A program made the position numbers and the translations under genes. DNA of 64,000 nt from Gammaproteobacteria bacterium (lineage in GTDB: Bacteria > Pseudomonadota > Gammaproteobacteria > Pseudomonadales > Azotimanducaceae), in contig VXYL01000100.1 of the NCBI GenBank assembly GCA_009846005.1, positions 1-64,000 on the forward strand, in the 5' to 3' direction. Within the stretch, counting starts at the first letter, position 1; each line of letters starts with the position of its first letter. Positions 1 through 9,029 of the stretch are shown piece after piece. The notes under the pieces were generated by a model. It searched no databases and had not been told where the DNA came from. It worked only from the letters and a program-made list of their open reading frames with translations.

Positions 1-2
1 AC

Positions 3-173
3 CACGTGGAATCGGAAGCGATGCGCGCTGCGGCCGAGTCACGCGCCGATGCCGCTGAGACGCAGGTCATTGCCGTCGATGAACGCCTAGCCGAAGAAAT
101 GGCTGCCCGCCAAGCGGCAGAACGTCGTATCGAGGAGCTCGAACGGCACCTGTGGGGGTCGGAGTCGCGTTGA
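3..173 (+). CDS. C-terminal fragment of a coiled-coil protein (possibly Uma2 family)
   Basis: The reading frame is open from the left edge and stops at TGA 171-173, so only the last 56 or so residues are visible. They are rich in Ala, Glu and Arg with heptad-like spacing (AERRIEELERHLWG), which predicts a charged C-terminal coiled coil. Many Uma2-family putative nucleases end this way, but the catalytic domain is outside the window, so the family is only a guess. The gene converges on the M56 peptidase gene; the 66-base gap between them shows nothing distinctive. Too short for the ORF track. Confidence 0.5.
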   Translation, partial: HVESEAMRAAAESRADAAETQVIAVDERLAEEMAARQAAERRIEELERHLWGSESR

Positions 174-239
174 GCACTGGTCGCGAAGGACAACGGTTGG
201 GTCGGATTGGCCATCGGCGGTTGCGACACCCAAGATGAG

Positions 240-1928
240 TCAACTGCTTCGCGTCGAGTCCGGCGGCACGGTCAGCGTCTCCGTGTATACGTCGGCTGCA
301 TCGCCGTAGCGCCCTTCGAGCAATTCGCGGATCTCGGCGGCCGTCTCGTGGATACGTTGCTGATCTTCGACCGCCACCCGAAGGTAGTCAGGCCGCCTGC
401 CCTCGAAGAACAGCCTGACGCCGACCCCAAAAGGCACGTACACGCGCTTCGCCAAGGCGCTCGCCATGTGTTCGGGATACGGTGTATCGACATTCACGAA
501 CGGCGGATGGGGCGCCAGCACTCCCTTGACTCGAAACGGTTCACCACCGATGACGACTTCCTCGCCAATGGCGGTCGCCCCGTCCCCGAACAGCGCGTCG
601 CGTATGGGACCACCGATCACCGCGACCCGTTCGCCGTTAAGGTCGTCGCTGGCCGATAGGTGGTGGCCTGCTTCGAGCGGCCACGCCGCTCCGGCCGAAG
701 TTTCGGCCCTTGGACTCAGATCCTCCTGGGCGATGACGACCGTTGGGGCTTCCCGGTCCCCGTGACGAGCGACGAAGATGCTAATGTGGGATGAGTAATA
801 CGGCGAGGCGCGTGTGACGTTGGCCAGTTGTTTGGCGATCTCCTCCGCGTCCTGAACAGTCGGTCCGTGCAGCTGCGGGTATCGGAGATAGACAAAGATC
901 TCGCGGTTGGGCTCGCGGGCAAACTGCGGCTCGCCTAGTAGGCCCGAATCCCCGACTCCCGTCGCCCGGACCGTGCACGCACCGACCGGCAGCACGAGCG
1001 CCGCTGCCAACGCGATCAACAGCCCGAGCTTGGCGAATGTCATCCGGGTACGCCTCGCTCCCGAACGAAGTATCGACCGCAATCTGACGGACAGGTCGCT
1101 GCGGCTGATTGAGAGCCCCATCGGCTTGGCGTCCCGGTTGCGGCGAGCCACCGCCAATAGGGCTGCGGCATAGTCGCACGGGTCGGTACCCGCCGCGAGC
1201 GCCGCGTCGTCGCAGGCCTCCTCGGCGTACTTTCGCTGGCGCAGCCACAGCATCCACATCATCGGGTGGAACCAGAACACGTTGCACAGCCATCGGGATA
1301 CCCCATCGGTCAGGCAATCACGGCGTTGGACGTGGCTCAGTTCATGCGCGAGCACGGCTTGCTGCCGTTCGCGAGGCCACGTTTCGAAGTCGAGGGGCAG
1401 CACCATGACCGGGTGCCGATGCCCCCACGTCCAGGGGGTGCCGCGCCCGTCGACCCGCACATCGACGTGGTCCGGCACGAGGGCGGGCCCGGGCCATACG
1501 GGCAACTGCCGAACGTAGTTCGCCACGCGCCGTCGACCGGCCAGCATCGAGACACCCAAGGCGACAACGGTCACCGCATACATCCCCAATCCCAAGACCC
1601 ACCAGTTGCCAGCCCTTGCGGGAATCTCCGGCGGCACCGCCATCGCTGCCGTGGCGGGACCGACTTGGCTCGCCGCGTCCGGCAGCGGCGATGCCGCTGA
1701 GACAGGAACGAGCTCGCCGGTCTCCACAGGCAATACGAACGTCCACGCAGGAATCCCAGGCTGTTCCGTGAGACACGCCAGCGCCGCGAGCACCGCCACG
1801 GCGACCAACCCGGTTCCCGCAACCGCGTGGCGTTCTGCTGCGGAAAGGCGCTTCAAGGAACACACCCACAGGGCCAACGCGAGTACGACCGTCGACTTGA
1901 CGAGAAACGCGACGATGCTTTCAACCAT
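240..1928 (-). CDS. BlaR1/MecR1-like M56 metallopeptidase with C-terminal MacB periplasmic-core-like domain
   Basis: 562 residues. The N-terminal half is an antirepressor-type membrane protease: hydrophobic segments near residues 5-24, 37-53, 109-129 and 297-315, and a zinc-protease motif HELSH at 195-199 followed by the EEACDD region of M56 enzymes. In known BlaR1 systems ligand sensing leads to cleavage of the BlaI repressor. The usual penicillin-binding sensor is absent. The last 200 or so residues instead resemble the MacB periplasmic core domain of the divergent transporter at 2413-4422; both contain VKGVLAPHP, VYVPFG and an AVIG...LF...IGE stretch. The start codon lies inside the end of the BlaI gene (8-nt overlap, ATGGTTGA), so the two are one operon. 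Inference: the peptidase senses the same ligand or state as the transporter. Peptidase assignment is firm; ligand unknown. Confidence 0.88.
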   Translation of the reverse strand: MVESIVAFLVKSTVVLALALWVCSLKRLSAAERHAVAGTGLVAVAVLAALACLTEQPGIPAWTFVLPVETGELVPVSAASPLPDAASQVGPATAAMAVPPEIPARAGNWWVLGLGMYAVTVVALGVSMLAGRRRVANYVRQLPVWPGPALVPDHVDVRVDGRGTPWTWGHRHPVMVLPLDFETWPRERQQAVLAHELSHVQRRDCLTDGVSRWLCNVFWFHPMMWMLWLRQRKYAEEACDDAALAAGTDPCDYAAALLAVARRNRDAKPMGLSISRSDLSVRLRSILRSGARRTRMTFAKLGLLIALAAALVLPVGACTVRATGVGDSGLLGEPQFAREPNREIFVYLRYPQLHGPTVQDAEEIAKQLANVTRASPYYSSHISIFVARHGDREAPTVVIAQEDLSPRAETSAGAAWPLEAGHHLSASDDLNGERVAVIGGPIRDALFGDGATAIGEEVVIGGEPFRVKGVLAPHPPFVNVDTPYPEHMASALAKRVYVPFGVGVRLFFEGRRPDYLRVAVEDQQRIHETAAEIRELLEGRYGDAADVYTETLTVPPDSTRSS

Positions 1929-2307
1929 CGGCGTCCGTCCGTCCCCGAATGGATGCCAGCATCGCTTCGAGCTCTTTCAACTCGGTCTCGTCGATAACCT
2001 CCGTGGACATTCCGAGGAGCGCACCGAGCGCCTCCTTGTTGCTGCCCTTGAAGAACGTGTCCACGACCTCGCGCAGCGCGTATTTGCCAGCGGAGGACGA
2101 GTCCTGAACGGGTTCGTAGATGTACCGCGGTCCGTCGTAGCGGTGGTTTGCCAACCCCTTGGCCACTAGGCGAGATAGCACCGCGCGGGTGCCCGAATAG
2201 GTACCGCCGACCTCGCCTTGAAGTTGCGCTGCGGTACAGGGAGCGAGACGGTGCAACGCCTCCAATGCCTCCTGCTCACGCCGCGCAAGTTTCCTTCGGA
2301 GGCTCAT
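1921..2307 (-). CDS. BlaI/MecI-family transcriptional repressor
   Basis: 128 residues from the ATG at 2307 (MSLRRKLARREQEALEALH); the longer track ORF would run through the operator and is less likely. The N-terminal winged helix is visible (TAAQLQGEVGGTYSGTRAVLSRLVAKGLANHR), followed by a short helical dimerisation tail containing FFKGSNKEALGALL, as in BlaI/MecI/CopY proteins. These repressors bind palindromes as dimers and are inactivated by proteolysis by their partner M56 peptidase, which is the next gene here and overlaps by 8 nt. It most likely represses itself, the peptidase and the divergent MacB transporter through the palindromes upstream. Confidence 0.88.
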   Translation of the reverse strand: MSLRRKLARREQEALEALHRLAPCTAAQLQGEVGGTYSGTRAVLSRLVAKGLANHRYDGPRYIYEPVQDSSSAGKYALREVVDTFFKGSNKEALGALLGMSTEVIDETELKELEAMLASIRGRTDADG

Positions 2308-2330
2308 TCCGAATCGCCGAAGAGGAGTAG

Positions 2331-2373
2331 TTGCACAATTGTAAGCATAGTGCACAATATTGTGCAAGCATAG
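2331..2373. promoter_or_regulatory. BlaI-type operator pair between divergent repressor and MacB genes
   Basis: A perfect 16-bp palindrome TGCACAATATTGTGCA lies at 2351-2366. An imperfect related copy, TTGCACAATTGTAA, lies at 2331-2344. Both are followed by the direct repeat AAGCATAG (2343-2350 and 2366-2373), 23 bp apart, about two helical turns. The block sits in the 105-bp gap between the repressor start (2307) and the MacB start (2413), where an autoregulatory operator is expected. Confidence 0.7.
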
Positions 2374-2412
2374 CTACTACGCACACGTGGACTCGCCAGG
2401 CAGGTCTGAATC

Positions 2413-4422
2413 ATGTCCGAACGCGCCTCGCCCCGCCGACCGCTGATCAAGCTCGAAGGCATCACTCGCGATTTCCAGCACGAGGGCGGTGATCATGTCC
2501 GCGCCCTCGACGACGTATCGCTGCAGATCGGTCAAGGCGAGTTCGTCTGCGTGACCGGCGCATCGGGTTCCGGCAAGTCCACACTGCTCAACATCATTGG
2601 TTGCCTTGATCGACCCACCGGCGGCACCTACCGGTTCGCGGGGAACGATATCGCCCGATTGGACGACGATGGGCTTGCCGCCATTCGCCTCACCGCCTTC
2701 GGGTTCGCGTTCCAGTCCTTCAACCTGCTCAAGCACGCCACCGCACGCCAGAATGTCGAGTTGCCCGCTGTCTACGCCAACATCGGGGGCTCGAACCGGG
2801 AGCGTGCGGTCGAACTTCTTGACTCGCTAGGGGTCGGGACGCGCACCGACCATCGCCCCGCCGAGTTGTCCGGGGGCGAGCAGCAACGCGTTGCCATCGC
2901 CCGCGCGCTCGTGAACGGCGGGCAAGTGTTGCTGGCCGACGAACCGACCGGCGCGCTCGACTCGAAGCAACGCGACGAGATCATGGCGCTGATGAGGGAC
3001 CTCTCGGCACGCGGCCGGACGGTGGTCGTCGTCTCCCACGACCCGGCTGTCGCGGCCTACGCGGGGAGACGCGTCGAACTGCGGGATGGCCGTATCGTGG
3101 CCGATTCGGGTGCCCCGCCCCGGCCCGAACGCGACATGACAACGGCGCCGAAATTCCCCGTAGGCCCCGCTGGGCCACTCCGCAGTATCCACGCAGCTGT
3201 TCGACAGGCGTTTGGATCTCTCAAGGCCGGGCTGCTGCGTTCGGCGTTGAGCACGCTGAGCATCGCCATTGGCATCGTCTCGGTGACGACGGCGCTCGGC
3301 TTCGCCGAGGGCACCTACGTCGCCATGCGTCAGGCCATCGGTCGCGCGGGCCTGGACCGGATTAGCGTCGTCCCAAGCCCAGCCTTGGTATTCGCGGACA
3401 ACCGTCTTCAGAAAGCTGATATCGAACCCGTGCTTCTGACGGTCGCCGACGCCCGGGCCATCGAGGCCGAGGTGCCGAACGTCCGGGAAACGGTACCCTC
3501 GCTCTCCCGCAAAGCCACTGCTCAATCCGGGACACAAAATGTCGAAGCTGGCGTCTATGCATACGCCACCGACTCCCTGCCGGAGTTCATGTACGAAGAG
3601 TGGCCGGTCGAACTGGGCACCTTTCTGAGCACGCGCGACGACGAAGGTCGGAGGCACGTCGCGGTGATCGGACCAGGTCTGCGCGAACGCCTCTTCCCGC
3701 AGAGAGCGGACCCAATCGGCGAATCCCTGCTGCTCGACGGAATCCCTTTCACGGTCAAGGGCGTCCTCGCACCTCATCCGATCATGACGGGGCCCAACTA
3801 CACGGCCGAACGGGCCGTGTTGATGAGCACGTTTGTCTACGTTCCGTTCGGGACCGCCGAAGCGACGCTGTTCCCACCCGACGCGCGCTTGTCGATCGAC
3901 GTCTTCGTGCACAACGCCGCAAAGGTCCAGGAAACCGCCGGCCACATCCGCAACCTGCTCATGCGGCGCCACGGCAGGGAGGGCTTTCAAACGCACCTGC
4001 ATCGCACGTTGCTGGATGTCAGCCGGCAAACGACCCGTCAACGCTACGCCGTGCTTGGCGGCATCGGCGCCGTCGCGCTGATCGTCAGCGGACTTGGCGT
4101 CATGGCAGTGATGCTGGCGTCGGTCAGCCAGCGTACCCGGGAAATCGGTATCCGGCGGGCGGTGGGCGCCCGTCGCCGCGACATCGTATGGCAATTCCTG
4201 ATCGAGTCCGGCACCGTGGCGTTGGTAGGCGGGACCGCCGGCACCATTCTGGGATTCGCGGCAGGTCCGGCAATTGGTGCCGCTCTCGACATGCCCACCG
4301 CGTTCGCGCCATGGATCTGGCCTGCGGCCATCGGACTCGCCGTCGCAACGGGCCTCGCGTCCGGTATCGTGCCCTCAGTTCGAGCGGCAAGGCTCGAGCC
4401 CAGCGTGGCGCTCGCCGACTAG
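2413..4422 (+). CDS. MacB-type ABC transporter, ATPase fused to permease
   Basis: 669 residues. The N-terminal nucleotide-binding domain has Walker A GASGSGKST, a Q-loop (FQSFNLL), signature LSGGEQQRVAIARAL, Walker B LLADEPTGALDS and the switch His (VVSHD). After a linker near residue 235 come a first membrane helix, a periplasmic core domain and three C-terminal helices of FtsX/MacB type (EIGIRRAVGARRRDI is the conserved cytoplasmic loop). MacB proteins couple ATP hydrolysis to periplasmic movements that drive export of peptides, lipoproteins or antibiotics through a TolC-like partner. No MacA-like adaptor gene is adjacent. It is divergent from a BlaI/M56 pair whose peptidase carries a related periplasmic domain, suggesting dedicated regulation. 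Substrate unknown. Confidence 0.9.
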   Translation: MSERASPRRPLIKLEGITRDFQHEGGDHVRALDDVSLQIGQGEFVCVTGASGSGKSTLLNIIGCLDRPTGGTYRFAGNDIARLDDDGLAAIRLTAFGFAFQSFNLLKHATARQNVELPAVYANIGGSNRERAVELLDSLGVGTRTDHRPAELSGGEQQRVAIARALVNGGQVLLADEPTGALDSKQRDEIMALMRDLSARGRTVVVVSHDPAVAAYAGRRVELRDGRIVADSGAPPRPERDMTTAPKFPVGPAGPLRSIHAAVRQAFGSLKAGLLRSALSTLSIAIGIVSVTTALGFAEGTYVAMRQAIGRAGLDRISVVPSPALVFADNRLQKADIEPVLLTVADARAIEAEVPNVRETVPSLSRKATAQSGTQNVEAGVYAYATDSLPEFMYEEWPVELGTFLSTRDDEGRRHVAVIGPGLRERLFPQRADPIGESLLLDGIPFTVKGVLAPHPIMTGPNYTAERAVLMSTFVYVPFGTAEATLFPPDARLSIDVFVHNAAKVQETAGHIRNLLMRRHGREGFQTHLHRTLLDVSRQTTRQRYAVLGGIGAVALIVSGLGVMAVMLASVSQRTREIGIRRAVGARRRDIVWQFLIESGTVALVGGTAGTILGFAAGPAIGAALDMPTAFAPWIWPAAIGLAVATGLASGIVPSVRAARLEPSVALAD

Positions 4423-4567
4423 CACCGCTCCTGCCGAAAACGCATGTTGCGTCACGCGACGAGTCTGACGACCGTAGAGTCAGCGTCTCCGTACTGGCCT
4501 CGGGGTCGCGGCGATCCTGGGGCGACCCTTGCGGTCGCCTCTGAACGTTACGGCGGTGAGCCGGATC

Positions 4568-4592
4568 GGGCGGGGACAACCCCGCCCCTCCG
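4568..4592. repeat. GC-rich hairpin repeat, copy 1
   Basis: Perfect inverted repeat GGGCGGGG-ACAA-CCCCGCCC at 4568-4587 in the gap between the convergent MacB and TonB-receptor genes. It belongs to the hairpin family also seen at 43100, 53134, 53188, 53245 and 61624. Here it could also act as a bidirectional terminator, although no T-run follows on either strand. Confidence 0.6.
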
Positions 4593-4597
4593 CGTTC

Positions 4598-7372
4598 CTA
4601 TCCGTCGCCTCCCATCTCGTATTTCACCTCGAAGAACAGCACCCGCTTGCGCAGGTCGACCCGGGCAGAGTCGTAGGGTCGCCGGCTGGAACTCAGCATG
4701 TACGGAAATCCGCGGTCGAAGATATTGCGACCGCCGCCACGGAACAGCAGGCCATTGTCCATCTCGTAGGCCACGGTCAAGTCCGTCGTGGTGCGCGAAC
4801 GCACGGGTTCGTTGGGCAGCGGCGAGAAGGCGTTCTCGTGATCGTTGTTGACATACCCCGGCGTATGGTTGATCCAGAGGTCCGCCGTGACGGCTCCGGA
4901 GATCAAGCTGACGTTGCCCCGTAGTTTGTACTCGTCGACACCGACCGACTCGCCGTAGAAGCGGAACTCATCGGCACCGGGGATAGCCTGGTCGAACATG
5001 TCCAGCACCCGGTGGTAGATGAGGCGCGGGCGGATTGTGCCGAAATCCGTCCCCACGGAGTATCCGACTTCCAGGTCGACGCGCTGATCGGCACGGCGCG
5101 CGATGTTGATCTGCCGGCTGATCACCTCGGTGAGGTTGCCCGCCGGGTCTCGCACGAAGAACTGCGACAGATTGCCGTACTCCTCGGGCGGCAGCAGCCC
5201 TCGCAACTGATTGCTCGATGTAACCCGGTCCTCGAGGTCGACACTCGACCAGGCCGCCTTCACCTCCAACCCCTCGAGCATCCTAGGCCGCCATTCGGCG
5301 GATACCGTCAGATTGACGGACTGCTCCGGAAGGAGGTCGGGATTCGGTCCGAAGGTGAGCTTGACGGGAACCCACGCGTTGTTAAGCAGCGGATCCGGTT
5401 GCAGGGTGTTGAAGGACCGCGTAGTGCCGCCGAATATCGCTGTGAACGTCGGTGTCGAGAACGCTTCGGACCGGGAGGCCTGAATATCGAGATTGTCGGC
5501 GGGGCTCCAGAGCACGCCAACACGGTAGACCGTGTTGGTGTATTCCGCGTCGATAAGAATGGGCTCCCCGTTCTGGTTGTTCTCAACCGAACCCGTTGCG
5601 CTGTAGGCGTCGTAACGGGCCTGCATGGACAGCGTCAGGCGTTCGGCGAACCGATTGTCGTTGCCTTGGCCGACCAGCGGGACGGTCGTCTCCAGGAAGT
5701 ACGCGTCGAGCTCTACCGTGGGCGTGGCCGTGCCGACGTAGCCCTCAAGGAAGTCATCCTCCGGCTCCTCGATCCACTCCTCGCGGGACTCTATCCCCAG
5801 CACGAAGCCGAGGCGCCCGCCGGGAACCTCGAATAGCTCCCCGTAGAGCTTCGGCTCGATGCTGCGCACATGGGTGTTGTCGAGAGAGTTGGCGTAGCTC
5901 CGGTAGAACTCCGCGATCGTGGGGTTCTGGCCCGAGCCGTCGCCGAACAAGTTCAGCGCCTGGGACGGATCCGAGCTCGCGATCAGGGAACTCAATCGCT
6001 CGAAGCGGGCTTGGTCGTCGATCCGCTGGCTTGGCGGCGCGAACATGAACTGATCGCCGTCCGACGACGACTCCGCCTTCGTGTAGTCCAGCTCCAGCCG
6101 CAGATTGTCCCGGAACCTGTAGGTGGCGCTCAGGACGTAGCGACGTTGCTCCTGGACATTGGCCTGTTCGACCATGGGCAGGAGGCCGAGCTCCATTTCG
6201 GTGTCGGCGTTGTAGCGCACATAGACATCGTGGCCGAAGTTGTTGAAGGCGTTGCTAGCGGGAATCAGGATCGAACTGAAGCCGAAGGTCGTGACGGCGG
6301 ACTGGGTCTCGGTCTCCGAGTAAAGCAGGTCTGCCCGAAGCTGGATCCGCTCGTCGGCGCCGAAGTTCTGAAGCACCGTGGTGGTCAGCGAGATGCGGTC
6401 GGTCGAGCCCCCGATATCTGCGGGGATTCTCTCCAGGCAGTCGTCGATGGTGATCGTGCCGAAGTCCGCGGGTTGCGCGTTGCGCCCGTCATTGCCCGGC
6501 GGAAGGATCAGGTTGGTCGGTCCCCATCGCGATGTGCCGACGACACCCGAACGCGTGTCGCAATAGCTCGGGTTGATGAAGTTGTAGCGTTGGTCGCCTC
6601 CGTAGCGGGCGCTGTAGTCATTGGAGGTATAGCCGGTCTTGGCGGTCTTGATCGGATCCGACTGGTTCCGCGCGACGATGGCCGAGACGTTGCCGCTGCC
6701 CCAGCCGGTGCCGACGTACACGTTGGCGGAACGGGCGTGGCCACCGGTAGAACTCTGTTCCACCTTGCCGCCGACCGACGCGCCGGTGTAGTCCTTCTTG
6801 GTGATCACGTTGATCACCCCGGCCACCGAGTCCGACCCGTACACCGCGGCGCCGCCGTCAAGCAGGATCTCGACCCGGTCGATCGCCGCCGCCGGAATGT
6901 CGTTGAGATTGGCCGCCAGTTGCTGGGCCGAACTGCTGATACCCGCCAGCCGCTTGCCGTTCAGGAGCACCAGCGTGTTCTTGGAACCGAAACCGCGCAG
7001 ATTGGCGGTGGCCGCGCCCAGACCCAACGCGCCGAGGTTCGCATCGAGCAGGTCGCTGCCGAAGAGCAGGTTGTTGGTGCTGTTGATCGTGGCGAAGTTC
7101 TGCGGCAGCGACCGGATGACGTCCTCGAACGTCGTCAGTCCCTGCATGGCGATGTCGTCGGCGCTGATCACCTCGACACGGGCGGTCGGGTCGCCGCCGA
7201 CAAGGCGCGTGCCCGTGACGATCACCTCGTCGACGACCCCGTCATCGTCGGCAGACGTATCGCCGTCCCCCTCTTCGCCTTGCGCCGCCGCCGGCAACGC
7301 GATGGCAACAATCAATATCCCGATACCACGGACCCAGCTGGCCCACGCACAATCGTCTTGCATCGTTGTCAC
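4598..7372 (-). CDS. TonB-dependent outer-membrane receptor
   Basis: 924 residues. The start is a GTG at 7372, preferred to the ATG at 7363 because GGGAGG sits 6 nt before the GTG and about 15 nt before the ATG. A signal peptide (GIGILIVAIALPAAAQG) is followed by an acidic spacer, a DEVIVTG element typical of the TonB box and plug entry, then the plug domain (TANLRGFGSKNTLVLLNGKR, DRVEILLDGGAAVYGSDSVAGVINVIT). The remaining 700 or so residues are the 22-strand barrel of TonB receptors. These import siderophores, vitamins or oligomers using proton-motive force relayed by TonB. No ExbBD/TonB or uptake genes are nearby, so the ligand cannot be named. The C-terminus ends EVKYEMGGDG rather than in the usual terminal aromatic residue. 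Confidence 0.93.
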   Translation of the reverse strand: MTTMQDDCAWASWVRGIGILIVAIALPAAAQGEEGDGDTSADDDGVVDEVIVTGTRLVGGDPTARVEVISADDIAMQGLTTFEDVIRSLPQNFATINSTNNLLFGSDLLDANLGALGLGAATANLRGFGSKNTLVLLNGKRLAGISSSAQQLAANLNDIPAAAIDRVEILLDGGAAVYGSDSVAGVINVITKKDYTGASVGGKVEQSSTGGHARSANVYVGTGWGSGNVSAIVARNQSDPIKTAKTGYTSNDYSARYGGDQRYNFINPSYCDTRSGVVGTSRWGPTNLILPPGNDGRNAQPADFGTITIDDCLERIPADIGGSTDRISLTTTVLQNFGADERIQLRADLLYSETETQSAVTTFGFSSILIPASNAFNNFGHDVYVRYNADTEMELGLLPMVEQANVQEQRRYVLSATYRFRDNLRLELDYTKAESSSDGDQFMFAPPSQRIDDQARFERLSSLIASSDPSQALNLFGDGSGQNPTIAEFYRSYANSLDNTHVRSIEPKLYGELFEVPGGRLGFVLGIESREEWIEEPEDDFLEGYVGTATPTVELDAYFLETTVPLVGQGNDNRFAERLTLSMQARYDAYSATGSVENNQNGEPILIDAEYTNTVYRVGVLWSPADNLDIQASRSEAFSTPTFTAIFGGTTRSFNTLQPDPLLNNAWVPVKLTFGPNPDLLPEQSVNLTVSAEWRPRMLEGLEVKAAWSSVDLEDRVTSSNQLRGLLPPEEYGNLSQFFVRDPAGNLTEVISRQINIARRADQRVDLEVGYSVGTDFGTIRPRLIYHRVLDMFDQAIPGADEFRFYGESVGVDEYKLRGNVSLISGAVTADLWINHTPGYVNNDHENAFSPLPNEPVRSRTTTDLTVAYEMDNGLLFRGGGRNIFDRGFPYMLSSSRRPYDSARVDLRKRVLFFEVKYEMGGDG

Positions 7373-7572
7373 CCTACTCCTCCCAGAACTATTTTTTCTT
7401 GGCTCGCGACATACTTAGTGGAGATGCTTACCGAAACCTTACGGGATGTTTCGGGGGTATGTCACGCGCGTCTCCTGAACACGCCGGCAAGGCGTCGGTC
7501 GTTATAGGGCAATCTGTCAGCTTCCGGTAAGGTGGCATGGCTACGGTCAATGCCTGTGATGGCAAGGAACCG

Positions 7573-9009
7573 ATGCACATGAGACGGCCACAATCGTTCG
7601 TGCTGGCAGCCGCGGTGGCCGCCAGCGGTCCCCTCGCCGCGGGCGAAACGGACTTCCCGACGATTGCCGATCCCGGCATTCCCGGCACGCCCCGGCTTGG
7701 GCAGCCGACACTCGTAATGGGCGATACGAAACCCATCCTCACCGAGAAACACGGCCTCGCGGCCCCGGCACTTTGGGACTGGAACGGCGACGGCAAGCGC
7801 GACCTCTTAGTCGGCGAGTTCGAGACGAACTCCGGCGAGGATTTCCCCATGGGCGCCGACGGATCGACCATCCGCGTCTACCTCAATGTCGGGACCGACT
7901 CGGCTCCCAAGTTCACCGACGAGTTCGAGTGGGCGCGCGACACCGAGGGGACGATCATGGAGGTGCCGCAGTGGTGCTGCATCGGGTTCACGCCGCAGTT
8001 CGTCGACCTCGACAACGACGGCCACCTCGACATGATCACCGGCCAGTACCACCCCGGCGAGGTAACCTGGTTCCGGGGTACGCGTGACGGCTTCATGCCG
8101 GGCGTGAAATTGCCCCAGGAGGGCGATCCAACCTCGAGTGGAAACCCGATGTTCGGCGACTACGAGGGCGAGCCGGGGGACATTGGAACTTTCGACTACT
8201 GGGTGTATTCGTCGGCCAGCTTCGGCGACCTGGACGGTGACGGCGACCTGGACCTCGTTGTCGGCGGCGGCAGTGGGCTCCGAATGAGTGAGAACATCGG
8301 GGGCCCTAACAGACCGAGCTTCGGCAAGCGCGAGTTGCTTCTGGATGTCCATGGCGAGCCCCTGAAGATTCTCGAGCGAGACGACGTGGCCGAGACCTTG
8401 CCGGGTGCAAGTTCTCCACCCGCTGACGGCGACGGGAAGAGCAGTCCCCTGGTGGTCGACTGGAACGATGACGGCACGCCGGACCTGCTCGTCACTGGCA
8501 GCTACCGGCATCCCAACAGCCACGCGGTGACGTACTTCCGTGGCGTCAGGACCGATGCGGGTCTTCGCTTCCACCCGGGGGTGGACCTGTTGCCCACCGC
8601 CGACGGCGACAAGGCGTTGCCGGGGAGCGGCCAGCGCGTCTACGTCGACGACTGGAACCGCGACGGTGTCAAGGATCTGATCATCGGTGCCAGTGTCGCC
8701 ACGGTGAACGGCGGCGAGTTCAGCGACGAGCTTTCCTGGGCATGGGAAGATGTCACCAAGGTCGAGAGCGCAGGCAAGGATCCGGGGAGGTACCCCCCGA
8801 GGGAACGGCCGACGAAGGAGTCGATGGCCGAATTCCTGAATCTCGAAGCCCTCGGCGAAGAGCGGTTCGAGGAGACCGTGCGGATGAACCAGGAGTACTG
8901 GGACGAAACGGTCGGCAAGCTCTACGAGGAAGGCAAGGCGCACTGGCTGACCATGCGCCACCAAGGTCGGATCTACGTGATGCTTGGTGAGCAACGCACC
9001 GACGATTGA
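7573..9009 (+). CDS. Secreted FG-GAP/VCBS-repeat protein
   Basis: About 478 residues from the ATG at 7573; a second ATG at 7579 is equally possible (AAGGA lies 4 and 10 nt upstream respectively). A signal peptide (SFVLAAAVAASGPLAAG) precedes several calcium-binding-like FG-GAP blades with D-x-D-x-D-G loops: DWNGDGKRDLLVGEF, DLDNDGHLDMITG, DLDGDGDLDLVVGGG, DWNDDGTPDLLVTG, DWNRDGVKDLIIG. Such repeats build beta-propellers outside the cytoplasm and usually mediate binding. The cysteines in QWCCIGFTPQ are conserved in the next gene, its near-duplicate. The C-terminal 80 residues form a charged helical tail. It heads a probable operon with the next FG-GAP gene and a two-component system. Function unknown. 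Confidence 0.85.
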   Translation: MHMRRPQSFVLAAAVAASGPLAAGETDFPTIADPGIPGTPRLGQPTLVMGDTKPILTEKHGLAAPALWDWNGDGKRDLLVGEFETNSGEDFPMGADGSTIRVYLNVGTDSAPKFTDEFEWARDTEGTIMEVPQWCCIGFTPQFVDLDNDGHLDMITGQYHPGEVTWFRGTRDGFMPGVKLPQEGDPTSSGNPMFGDYEGEPGDIGTFDYWVYSSASFGDLDGDGDLDLVVGGGSGLRMSENIGGPNRPSFGKRELLLDVHGEPLKILERDDVAETLPGASSPPADGDGKSSPLVVDWNDDGTPDLLVTGSYRHPNSHAVTYFRGVRTDAGLRFHPGVDLLPTADGDKALPGSGQRVYVDDWNRDGVKDLIIGASVATVNGGEFSDELSWAWEDVTKVESAGKDPGRYPPRERPTKESMAEFLNLEALGEERFEETVRMNQEYWDETVGKLYEEGKAHWLTMRHQGRIYVMLGEQRTDD

Positions 9010-9029
9010 ACATCAGACGGGAGACAGCA

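Noticed and set aside
207-659. Track ORF on + strand opposite the M56 peptidase gene
   Set aside because: No recognisable domain; it lies fully antisense to a gene with clear motifs and has the Arg-rich composition of shadow frames in high-GC DNA.
2827-4194. 455-aa reverse ORF opposite the MacB gene
   Set aside because: Antisense shadow of the transporter; composition is His/Asp/Arg rich with no family motif.
5870-7507. 545-aa forward ORF opposite the TonB receptor
   Set aside because: Long only because of GC bias; the receptor on the other strand has a signal peptide and plug motifs.
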